5,323 nucleotides of DNA from contig JAOHEU010000036.1 in assembly GCA_028097645.1 (NCBI GenBank), forward strand, positions 1-5,323, read 5' to 3'. A program made the position numbers and the translations under genes. Every line of letters begins with the position of its first letter. The first letter of the stretch is position 1. Under the pieces are notes generated by a model that did no database searches, was not told where the DNA came from, and saw nothing but the letters and a program-made list of their open reading frames with translations. The stretch is from Candidatus Pelagibacter sp. Lineage in GTDB: Bacteria > Pseudomonadota > Alphaproteobacteria > Pelagibacterales > Pelagibacteraceae. Of this stretch, positions 1-5,323 are shown piece by piece.

Positions 1-42
1 AGATGAAAGCTCTAAATAATTTCTATTAATTTGTTATTTTGA

Positions 43-324
43 TTAAATATTTTTTTCACAAAATTTAGATGCAAATTCGGTATCTTTATAAATATCCTCT
101 GGTTTTTGTTTAAATACAGCATCCAACTCTTCATCAGAAAATTTTTCACTTAATTTACCAACAGTACATTGGCAGTAGGATTTAGCTTTATCAGCACCCA
201 AATACTGTTTAGAGTTTTGATAACATCCAAGATATAATTGTTGTTTACTTTGCTCAGTTAAAGCGTGACTTTTTAAAGGTAGTAATAAAAATACAGTTAA
301 AATTAACTTAAATTTTTTGATCAT
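43..324 (-). CDS. Small exported four-cysteine protein, function unknown
   Basis: The product is 93 residues if it starts at the ATG whose complement lies at 322-324. I prefer this to the longer frame from 393 because it gives a textbook Sec signal peptide: MIKK, a hydrophobic stretch at residues 7-17, then S-H-A with likely cleavage after Ala21. The longer start would put 23 charged residues before it, inside the upstream gene. A weak Shine-Dalgarno (GGAAAAG, complement of 334-340) sits 9 bases upstream. The mature part, about 72 residues, is hydrophilic and has four cysteines: C34, a YCQC motif (C51, C53) and C89 near the C-terminus. An acidic helix-like segment (FSDEELD) follows YCQC. This pattern recalls small periplasmic proteins of alphaproteobacteria with an YCxC motif, but I cannot name a family. 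The cysteines could form two disulfides or bind a metal; both are guesses. It overlaps the end of the mutase gene by 17 bases in another frame, so the two are probably cotranscribed. Confidence 0.75.
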   Translation of the reverse strand: MIKKFKLILTVFLLLPLKSHALTEQSKQQLYLGCYQNSKQYLGADKAKSYCQCTVGKLSEKFSDEELDAVFKQKPEDIYKDTEFASKFCEKNI

Positions 325-1762
325 ATTCGCCAACTTTTCCAGTTTTTTGAAGTAAATCGTCAATAAAATTAAAGATTTTCTTCTTTCGATCATCTGAGGT
401 TGGGCTTTCTGTTACAATTACTAATGAAGGCTTATTCGAAGAAGCTCTAATTAGTCCCCATGAACCATCTTCAAAAGAAAATCTTACTCCATTAACAGTT
501 AGAACTTCTGTAATAACCTGTTCATCAATTAGGGTTTTATTATTTTTTATTTCTTCAACTTGATTTACTAATTCTTCAACTACTTGATATTTTTCTTCAT
601 CTTTACAGAAGGGGGCCATTGTAGGAGTTTGATAAGTATTCGGTAGATCATTAATGATTTCGCTCATCTTTTTATTTTGATTATCTAATAGATGGCATAC
701 GTGAATAGCTGAATTAATTCCATCATCGTAACCATATCCTAAAGGTTGATTAAAAAAGAAATGACCACTTTTCTCAAACCCTGCTAATGCTTTTTCAGTA
801 TTAACTTTTCTTTTAATATGAGAATGTCCTGTCTTCCAATAAATAGTTTCACAATTGTTTTCTAATAAAACATTATCTTTTGAATATAATCCTGTTGATT
901 TTACATCTACAATAAATTTAGAATTTTTATGTTTTGTAGATAAGTTTCTTGCAATTAATAAACCAATTTTATCAGAAAATATTTCATTACCCTCATTATC
1001 AATTACACCAACTCTATCTCCATCACCATCAAAACCAAACCCAATATCTGCATTATTATCTTTAACAACCTTTGTTATAGCATGAAGCATTTCTAAATCT
1101 TCAGGATTTGGATTGTATTTTGGAAAAGTCCAATCTAAATTGCAATCAAGTTCTATAACCTCACAGCCAATTCCTCTTAAAATAGCAGGCGCAAATACGC
1201 CTGCTGTACCATTACCACAGGCAACAACTGCTTTCAATTTTTTGTTAATCTTATTACCATTGATTAAATCATTTTTATAAACTTGTTGAAAGTTTTCTAT
1301 TTGTTTCTCATTACCTTCACCATTAGAGAATTTTTCATTTAAAGTAATATCCTTTAACTCTCTCATTTCATCACCAGCATGAGTTAAACCTTTTTTGATA
1401 CCCATTTTTACACCAGTCCATCCATTCTCATTATGGCTTGCAGTAACCATTGCTATAGCATCAGCATCTAAATTAAATTGTGCAAAATAAACCATTGGAG
1501 ATAAAGAAAGACCTATATCTTCAATATAACATCCTGTTGAAATCAAACCTTTTTTGAGAGCACTTTTTATTTCTTCACTGTAAGATCTATAATCGTGTCC
1601 AACGATTACCCTTGGATTCTCTTTTTGAGTATGTTTTTTTATTTGAGTTCCTAGACCTTTACCAAGATTCGTAATTCCTTCCCTGCTTATGTCCTTTTCG
1701 TACAACCAGCGAGCGTCATATTCTCTGAAACCGTATGGGTCTATTTTTATATTTTGATTCAT
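308..1762 (-). CDS. manB: Phosphomannomutase/phosphoglucomutase (alpha-D-phosphohexomutase family)
   Basis: This 484-residue cytoplasmic enzyme interconverts hexose 6-phosphate and hexose 1-phosphate through a phosphoserine and a bis-phosphate intermediate, feeding nucleotide-sugar and envelope polysaccharide synthesis. All four family signatures are present in order. The phosphoserine loop TASHN (107-111) has Ser109 as the catalytic residue. The Mg-binding loop FDGDGDR (244-250) supplies Asp245, 247 and 249. The sugar-selecting loop is GFEKSGH (328-334), and the C-terminal phosphate-binding loop RASSNKP (439-445) is in domain 4. The length is close to the bacterial PMM/PGM proteins of the AlgC/ManB type (about 460-500). 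The loop reads FEKSGH rather than the common EMSGH, which I recall from alphaproteobacterial members and do not take as a defect. Preference for mannose or glucose phosphates cannot be read from sequence, so the symbol is approximate. The ATG start is in a good position for the N-terminal FREYDAR motif. No convincing Shine-Dalgarno is present; a GG lies 15 bases upstream. Confidence 0.93.
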   Translation of the reverse strand: MNQNIKIDPYGFREYDARWLYEKDISREGITNLGKGLGTQIKKHTQKENPRVIVGHDYRSYSEEIKSALKKGLISTGCYIEDIGLSLSPMVYFAQFNLDADAIAMVTASHNENGWTGVKMGIKKGLTHAGDEMRELKDITLNEKFSNGEGNEKQIENFQQVYKNDLINGNKINKKLKAVVACGNGTAGVFAPAILRGIGCEVIELDCNLDWTFPKYNPNPEDLEMLHAITKVVKDNNADIGFGFDGDGDRVGVIDNEGNEIFSDKIGLLIARNLSTKHKNSKFIVDVKSTGLYSKDNVLLENNCETIYWKTGHSHIKRKVNTEKALAGFEKSGHFFFNQPLGYGYDDGINSAIHVCHLLDNQNKKMSEIINDLPNTYQTPTMAPFCKDEEKYQVVEELVNQVEEIKNNKTLIDEQVITEVLTVNGVRFSFEDGSWGLIRASSNKPSLVIVTESPTSDDRKKKIFNFIDDLLQKTGKVGEYDQKI

Positions 1763-1839
1763 CTGTTAATTACTTAACCTTTTTTAAATTTTTTTATTGA
1801 AATATATTTTGTCGCGTTCTATAAATGTTCTGTTGAATA

Positions 1840-1864
1840 GTTGTTTATATAGTATATTAACAAC
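1840..1864. promoter_or_regulatory. 25-bp near-perfect palindrome, possible operator
   Basis: The arms GTTGTTTATATA (1840-1851) and TATATTAACAAC (1853-1864) are inverted around G1852. Eleven of twelve pairs match; only T1846/T1858 fails. It sits 56-80 bases before the nrdA ATG and on the upstream side of the mutase gene. Its TATAG half (1848-1852) matches half of an NrdR box, but the other half lacks the conserved C and A. It is either a degenerate third NrdR site or the operator of an unidentified dimeric regulator. As RNA it would be a weak AU hairpin, so a DNA-binding role is more likely. Confidence 0.4.
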
Positions 1865-1870
1865 AAACGC

Positions 1871-1886
1871 ATACAACATGTAGTTG
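1871..1886 (+). promoter_or_regulatory. Candidate NrdR box, distal site
   Basis: The 16-base site ATACAACATGTAGTTG has the core CAACATGTAG (1874-1883). It matches the NrdR-box consensus I recall (acaCwAtATaTwGtgt) at 11 of 16 positions, including the conserved C, wA, AT, T and wG positions. It lies in front of nrdA and touches the predicted -35 element at 1884-1889. NrdR is a repressor with its own ATP-cone that senses adenine (deoxy)nucleotides and binds paired boxes upstream of reductase operons. Whether this organism encodes NrdR cannot be seen here. Confidence 0.5.
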
Positions 1887-1912
1887 TTTTCGTCACAATA
1901 ACAAAATATAGT
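1884..1912 (+). promoter_or_regulatory. Candidate sigma-70 promoter of nrdAB
   Basis: A -35-like TTGTTT (1884-1889), a 17-base spacer and a -10-like TATAGT (1907-1912, five of six matches to TATAAT) make a reasonable promoter. The -35 matches only at TTG. The transcription start would fall at about 1919-1920, which is the A of the nrdA ATG. The promoter lies between and over the two NrdR-like boxes, the layout expected for repression. AT-rich DNA gives chance -10 matches, so support rests on the spacing and the overlap with the boxes. Confidence 0.45.
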
Positions 1913-1914
1913 AT
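1899..1914 (+). promoter_or_regulatory. Candidate NrdR box, proximal site
   Basis: The site TAACAAAATATAGTAT has the core CAAAATATAG (1902-1911). It matches the NrdR consensus at about 12 of 16 positions and at the conserved C, wA, AT, T and wG positions. It covers the predicted -10 hexamer and ends five bases before the nrdA start. Its centre is 28 bases from the centre of the distal box, slightly less than the roughly three helical turns I recall for paired boxes. Confidence 0.55.
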
Positions 1915-1919
1915 TAATT

Positions 1920-3857
1920 ATGAATAAGATTCTATCACAGGCCCTAAAGAAAGCTGTCTCTGAATATAGCCCGGAAGTTAAAGAAGTTTCAAAAGGAAAT
2001 AGACCTGATCTTTTTTCTTTAAGTACTGAAACTGAACTTTTTCAAAATGATAAAGGAATTATAATTAAGATCGACAGATCTAAAGATGCAAACTTAACTG
2101 ACTTTGGTAAAGCAACATTAAAAGATAGATACCTGGGTCACAACGAATCTTTTCAAGATTTATTTGCACGTGTTGCAAGCTCATATGCTGATGACAATTT
2201 GCATGCACAAAGAATTTACAATTATATAAGCAATCTTTGGTTCATGCCTGCAACACCAGTTTTGTCTAATGGGGGAACTAAAAGAGGATTACCTATTTCA
2301 TGTTTTTTAAATGAAGCTTCAGATAGTTTAGGAGGGATTCTTGATCTTTGGAGTGAAAATGTTTGGTTAGCTGCAAAAGGTGGTGGTATTGGAAGTTATT
2401 GGGGTAATCTTAGATCTATTGGTGAAAAAATTGGTAAAGTTGGAAAAACATCTGGAATAATACCTTTTATTAAAGTTATGGATTCATTAACCATGGCAAT
2501 TAGCCAAGGCTCTTTAAGAAGAGGATCTGCTGCTTGTTATCTGCCAGTTGATCATCCTGAAATTGAAGAATTTATTGAAATGAGAAGACCTACCGGCGGT
2601 GATCCTAATAGAAAAGCTTTAAACTTACACCATGGTGTTTTACTTTCAGATGCTTTTATGAGAGCTGTTGAAACTGATGAACAATGGGCTCTAAAAAGTC
2701 CTGCCGATGGTACGGTTCAACAAACAATATCTGCAAGAAATTTATGGATTAGATTATTAACTGCAAGAATTGAAACGGGTGAGCCTTATATTATTTATAT
2801 CGATACAGTTAACAGATTAATTCCCCAACATCACAAACTTGCTAACCTAACTGTTAAAACATCAAACCTATGTAGTGAAATAACTTTGCCCACGGGAATT
2901 GACAAAGATGGAAGAGACAGAACAGCTGTTTGTTGTTTATCATCACTTAACTTAGAGAAGTATGATGAGTGGAAAGATGATCCAGATATGATTAGTGATG
3001 TAATGAGATTTTTAGATAATGTTCTAACTGATTTTATTAAAAAAGCTCCAGACCAATTTAAAGATGCAAAATATTCTGCGGAAAGAGAAAGAAGTGTTGG
3101 ATTGGGTGTAATGGGTTTTCATTCGTTCTTACAAAAAAATAGAATTCCACTTGAGTCAGTAATGGCAAAATCGTGGAATAAAAAAATATTTAAACAAATA
3201 GATGAACAAGTTAACAAAGCCTCAAAAGATTTAGCTGAAGAAAGAGGAGCTTGTCCAGATGCAGCTGAGTATGGATACCAAGAGAGATTTTCAAATAAAA
3301 CAGCAATAGCTCCAACTGCTTCAATATCAATTATATGTGGGGGTGCTTCACCAGGAGTAGAGCCAATTGCAGCTAACAGCTATACACATAAAACTCTATC
3401 TGGTTCGTTTAATGTACGAAATAGGTATTTAGAAGAAATATTAGAAAGTCATGGTAAAAATGATGATGAAACCTGGTCTAGTATCACAACTAATCAAGGT
3501 TCGATATCTCATTTAGATTTTTTAACTGATTTAGAAAAAGATGTATTTAAAACTGCATTTGAATTAAATCAAAAGTGGATCATTGAGTTGAGTGGAGATA
3601 GAACCCCATACATATCACAAGCTCAATCGGTTAATTTATTTTTACCAGCTGATGTTCACAAAAGAGAGTTACATAAAATTCATTTTGATGCTTGGAAAAA
3701 AGGTTTGAAGAGCCTTTACTACTGTAGATCAAAATCAATTCAAAGAGCTGAAAATATCAATGATGCAAAATCAACAGATGTTTTGGCCAACGTTTATAAA
3801 AACAAAGCAACTAAAACTGAAGAACCAGAATACGAGGAGTGCCTATCATGTCAGTAG
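1920..3857 (+). CDS. nrdA: Ribonucleoside-diphosphate reductase class I, alpha (catalytic) subunit
   Basis: NrdA reduces NDPs to dNDPs using a thiyl radical delivered from NrdB. The active site is complete. C128 (SCFLNEASDSL) and C338 form the redox pair, and N316, C318 and E320 (SNLCSE) are the radical cysteine and its helpers. Y600-Y601 (LKSLYYCRSKSIQRAE) are the radical-transfer tyrosines, PTASIS (465-470) is the family loop, and the C-terminal CLSCQ carries the C641/C644 pair that takes electrons from thioredoxin or glutaredoxin. At 645 residues it is over 100 shorter than E. coli NrdA (761). The missing part is the N-terminal ATP-cone: the conserved reductase fold begins near residue 60-70 after a short leader with no cone motif. 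An extra cysteine, C339, follows C338. The ATG is the only plausible start, because an in-frame TAA lies at 1899-1901 and the next Met is internal. There is no Shine-Dalgarno, which fits a leaderless transcript. It overlaps nrdB by 10 bases. Confidence 0.97.
   Translation: MNKILSQALKKAVSEYSPEVKEVSKGNRPDLFSLSTETELFQNDKGIIIKIDRSKDANLTDFGKATLKDRYLGHNESFQDLFARVASSYADDNLHAQRIYNYISNLWFMPATPVLSNGGTKRGLPISCFLNEASDSLGGILDLWSENVWLAAKGGGIGSYWGNLRSIGEKIGKVGKTSGIIPFIKVMDSLTMAISQGSLRRGSAACYLPVDHPEIEEFIEMRRPTGGDPNRKALNLHHGVLLSDAFMRAVETDEQWALKSPADGTVQQTISARNLWIRLLTARIETGEPYIIYIDTVNRLIPQHHKLANLTVKTSNLCSEITLPTGIDKDGRDRTAVCCLSSLNLEKYDEWKDDPDMISDVMRFLDNVLTDFIKKAPDQFKDAKYSAERERSVGLGVMGFHSFLQKNRIPLESVMAKSWNKKIFKQIDEQVNKASKDLAEERGACPDAAEYGYQERFSNKTAIAPTASISIICGGASPGVEPIAANSYTHKTLSGSFNVRNRYLEEILESHGKNDDETWSSITTNQGSISHLDFLTDLEKDVFKTAFELNQKWIIELSGDRTPYISQAQSVNLFLPADVHKRELHKIHFDAWKKGLKSLYYCRSKSIQRAENINDAKSTDVLANVYKNKATKTEEPEYEECLSCQ
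3834..3839 (+). promoter_or_regulatory. Ribosome binding site deciding the nrdB start
   Basis: GAGGAG lies 8 bases before the ATG at 3848 and is made by the Glu639-Glu640 codons of nrdA. It is the strongest Shine-Dalgarno in the window. It also rules against the in-frame GTG at 3839, whose first base is the last base of this site. Confidence 0.85.
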
Positions 3858-4861
3858 CAGAAAAGATAAAACAAGAAATTATTCAACCACAAAAAAATAA
3901 CAATGGCTTATTAGTAGGAAATCCTGTTTATAAACCATTTAGATATCCTTGGTGTTATGATGCGTGGTTAACTCAACAAAGAATTCACTGGTTACCAGAA
4001 GAAGTGCCACTTGGTGATGATGTTAGAGATTGGCAAAAAAATTTAAGCGCATCAGAAAAAAATTTATTAACTCAAATTTTTAGATTTTTTACTCAAGCTG
4101 ATGTTGAAGTAAGTAACTGTTATATCAGACATTACATGAACGTGTTTAAACCAACTGAAGTTTTAATGATGATGTCAGCTTTTGCTTCTATGGAAACTGT
4201 TCATATTGCAGCTTACTCTCATTTGTTAGATACAATTGGAATGCCAGAGTCTGAATACTCAGCTTTCATGAAATATAAAGAGATGAAAGATAAGTATGAT
4301 TACATGCAAGGTTTTGATGTTAAATCAAACCACGATATTGCAAAAACAATAGCTGTATTTAGTGCTTTCACTGAAGGGCTACAGTTGTTTGCAAGTTTTG
4401 CAATCCTTTTAAATTTTCCAAGACACAATAAGATGAAGGGAATGGGTCAGATCGTTACTTGGTCTGTTAGAGATGAAACTTTGCATTGCAATTCTATGAT
4501 AAGATTATTTAAAGATTTTATTAAAGAAAATCCTGAAACATGGACGCCTGAACTTAAAAAAGAACTTTATCAAGCGTGCAGAACTATCATTGAACATGAA
4601 GATGCTTTTATTGATTTAGCCTTTGAAATGGGACCAATGGAAGGTCTAACTGCTCAAGAAGTTAAGGATTATATTAGATTTATTGCAAACAGAAGACTTG
4701 ATCAATTAGGATTGGATGCAATTTATGATGTGCAGAAAAATCCTTTAACTTGGTTAGATACGATGCTTAATGCGGTAGAACACATGAACTTTTTTGAAGG
4801 CCGTGCTACAGAATATTCTAAAGCATCCACACAAGGTACGTGGACAGAGGCATTTAGTTAA
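3848..4861 (+). CDS. nrdB: Ribonucleoside-diphosphate reductase class I, beta (radical-generating) subunit
   Basis: NrdB houses the dimetal centre and tyrosyl radical that starts NrdA catalysis. Starting at the ATG it has 337 residues; a GTG nine bases upstream would add Met-Pro-Ile but lies on the Shine-Dalgarno. The metal ligands are all visible with E. coli-like spacing: D85, E116 and H119 (ASMETVHIAAY), E176 (FTEGLQLF), and E210 and H213 (RDETLH). The radical tyrosine Y123 is present, so this is a tyrosyl-radical enzyme and not one of the types that lack it. W48 (HWLPEE), D209 and the C-terminal Y323 look like radical-transfer residues equivalent to W48, D237 and Y356 of E. coli. The tail TWTEAFS would dock on NrdA. 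There is no N-terminal ATP-cone, unlike some partners of cone-less NrdA. The metal (Fe or Mn) cannot be told from sequence. The 10-base overlap with nrdA implies coupled translation. Confidence 0.97.
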   Translation: MSVAEKIKQEIIQPQKNNNGLLVGNPVYKPFRYPWCYDAWLTQQRIHWLPEEVPLGDDVRDWQKNLSASEKNLLTQIFRFFTQADVEVSNCYIRHYMNVFKPTEVLMMMSAFASMETVHIAAYSHLLDTIGMPESEYSAFMKYKEMKDKYDYMQGFDVKSNHDIAKTIAVFSAFTEGLQLFASFAILLNFPRHNKMKGMGQIVTWSVRDETLHCNSMIRLFKDFIKENPETWTPELKKELYQACRTIIEHEDAFIDLAFEMGPMEGLTAQEVKDYIRFIANRRLDQLGLDAIYDVQKNPLTWLDTMLNAVEHMNFFEGRATEYSKASTQGTWTEAFS

Positions 4862-4874
4862 TGGAGATTTATTC

Positions 4875-4905
4875 AATGAATATTCAAGTAATACTAATAT
4901 TCATT
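4875..4905 (+). other. Ten-base-pair AT-rich hairpin downstream of nrdB
   Basis: AATGAATATT (4875-4884) and AATATTCATT (4896-4905) are exact reverse complements around an 11-base loop. It starts 13 bases after the nrdB stop. It is too far from the T run (15 bases) to be a classical terminator by itself, but it could protect the nrdAB mRNA 3' end or act as an anti-terminator stem for the next hairpin. It includes the possible ATG at 4876. Confidence 0.5.
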
Positions 4906-4935
4906 ACAATAGTGATTTTATTTTTTTTTTTTTTT
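4901..4935 (+). terminator. Possible weak intrinsic terminator after nrdAB
   Basis: TCATTA (4901-4906) can pair with TAGTGA (4910-4915) over a CAA loop, giving six pairs including one G-U. It is followed directly by TTTTA and then 15 T. The stem is weak, with only one G-C pair, but the U tract is very long. It shares 4901-4905 with the ten-pair hairpin, so the two cannot form together. If the downstream gene is read from nrdAB, termination must be partial. Confidence 0.4.
4921..4935 (+). repeat. Homopolymer of 15 T
   Basis: Fifteen consecutive T, the longest single-base run in the window. It is either the U tract of a terminator or, if translation starts at 4861 or 4876, five in-frame Phe codons. 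Such tracts are prone to slippage and to sequencing or assembly length errors. Confidence 0.95.
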
Positions 4936-4938
4936 AAA

Positions 4939-5323
4939 GTGTCAAAAAAGTTAATAAAATACTCATTATATTGTATTTTAGGAGCTGTTGCCTTTATATA
5001 CCTAGCAGGCTGTTCTTCTGGAAACCTAAATATATCTGACAATATGGAAAATGTTGAAGATAATACTTTATTAAGAGTTAAGGATATTCCTTTTGTAAAA
5101 AAATCAAAAATTAACATTGAAAAAAGTTTGATTTTGGGTGAAGGAACAAATTGGAATGGTCAAATTTTTCTAAGTGTTCCAAATCCAAAACCAGCAGTAT
5201 TCAATTTTTATGTTAACAATCTAAAAAATTTTGGATGGAAAGAGCAAACCAGTATAAGAGGAGAAACAAGTATCCTGAACTATGTAGGAGAAAATAATAG
5301 AGTAATTGTAATAAGCGTAGTGG
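4939..5323 (+). CDS. Lipoprotein of unknown function, 3' end missing
   Basis: An open frame runs without a stop to the window end. From GTG 4939 the product begins with a typical lipoprotein signal: charged MSKKLIK, hydrophobic residues 8-22, then the lipobox LAGC with C25 as the lipidated cysteine. A polar linker (SSGNLNISDN) and a domain with the pattern SLILGEGTNWNGQIFLSVP, an FNFYVNNLKNFGW segment and ETSILNYVGENNRVIVI follow. It resembles small alphaproteobacterial lipoproteins with W-x-G and GW motifs, for which I know no function. At least 128 residues are visible. The start is uncertain. The same frame is open back to an ATG at 4876, with GGAG 9 bases upstream at 4863-4866, and to an ATG at 4861 that overlaps the nrdB stop. 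Those starts would add a second hydrophobic segment including five Phe from the T run. I prefer 4939 for the signal peptide, although it lacks a Shine-Dalgarno. The protein probably sits in the periplasm, anchored to a membrane. Confidence 0.8.
   Translation, partial: MSKKLIKYSLYCILGAVAFIYLAGCSSGNLNISDNMENVEDNTLLRVKDIPFVKKSKINIEKSLILGEGTNWNGQIFLSVPNPKPAVFNFYVNNLKNFGWKEQTSIRGETSILNYVGENNRVIVISVV

Larger units (their letters stand above)
1763..1919. promoter_or_regulatory. Divergent intergenic region between the mutase gene and nrdA
   Basis: These 157 bases hold the control signals for both directions. The half near nrdA contains a 25-bp palindrome, two NrdR-box-like sites and a candidate sigma-70 promoter, each listed separately. 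In the mutase direction I looked for -35/-10 pairs on the minus strand. I saw only isolated AT hexamers, for example the complement of TCTATA near 1818-1823, without a matching -35, so no promoter is called there. No open frame or RNA gene was seen. Confidence 0.7.

Noticed and set aside
1..42. Possible end of a gene at the left edge (GAT GAA AGC TCT AAA TAA at 2-19 on the plus strand)
   Set aside because: Five codons before a stop are not enough to support a gene, and no terminator or start is visible in these 42 bases.
325..393. N-terminal extension of the small exported protein to the ATG at 393
   Set aside because: It would place 23 mostly charged residues before a clear Sec signal peptide and overlap the mutase by 86 bases.
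855..1085. 76-residue plus-strand open frame
   Set aside because: It lies wholly antisense to the conserved mutase gene, over its DGDGD loop region, and its Ser/Pro-rich composition is what the complement of that coding sequence gives.
1763..1860. Minus-strand promoter for the mutase gene
   Set aside because: AT-rich -10-like hexamers exist, but none has a credible -35 at 16-18 bases, so none was called.
4871..4885. Palindrome TATTCAATGAATA at 4870-4882
   Set aside because: With a one-base centre it cannot form a useful hairpin. It overlaps the stronger 10-bp stem and looks like chance in AT-rich DNA.
4884..5117. 77-residue minus-strand open frame
   Set aside because: It is antisense to the lipoprotein reading frame, which has a proper signal peptide and lipobox. 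Its Lys run is only the complement of the T15 tract.
1..5323. CRISPR array, insertion sequence, tRNA/rRNA or a defence system
   Set aside because: No spaced direct repeats, transposase motifs, terminal inverted repeats or recognisable RNA genes were seen. The genes are core metabolism and small envelope proteins.

Overview
The window is very AT-rich, gene-dense DNA with short spacers, weak or absent Shine-Dalgarno sites and strongly A/T-ending codons. The proteins look alphaproteobacterial, and together these traits suggest a streamlined marine alphaproteobacterium of the SAR11/Pelagibacterales type. This placement is an inference from composition and protein style; no marker gene is present.

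Layout. On the minus strand, a phosphomannomutase/phosphoglucomutase gene (308-1762) runs into a small gene for an exported four-cysteine protein (43-324), overlapping it by 17 bases. A 157-base divergent region (1763-1919) separates them from a plus-strand ribonucleotide reductase operon: nrdA (1920-3857) and nrdB (3848-4861), which overlap by 10 bases. After nrdB comes a short AT-rich stretch with two mutually exclusive hairpins and a run of 15 T. It is followed by a partial gene for a lipoprotein of unknown function that runs off the right end.

How it works together. NrdA and NrdB form a class I ribonucleotide reductase that makes dNTP precursors. All catalytic cysteines, the metal ligands and the radical tyrosine are visible. 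Neither subunit has an ATP-cone, so the usual dATP off-switch seems to be missing. Just upstream of nrdA are two sites matching the core of the NrdR operator, and they overlap a predicted promoter whose start point falls on the nrdA ATG. Regulation may therefore be mainly transcriptional, with a leaderless mRNA. The sugar-phosphate mutase supplies hexose-1-phosphates for nucleotide sugars and envelope polysaccharide and has no obvious link to the reductase beyond sharing the divergent region.

Most of the window is ordinary core metabolism. The items worth a second look are the cone-less reductase with its operator/promoter layout, a 25-bp near-perfect palindrome upstream, the T15 tract and competing hairpins after nrdB, and the two small envelope proteins. 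No CRISPR array, mobile element, tRNA or rRNA was seen.
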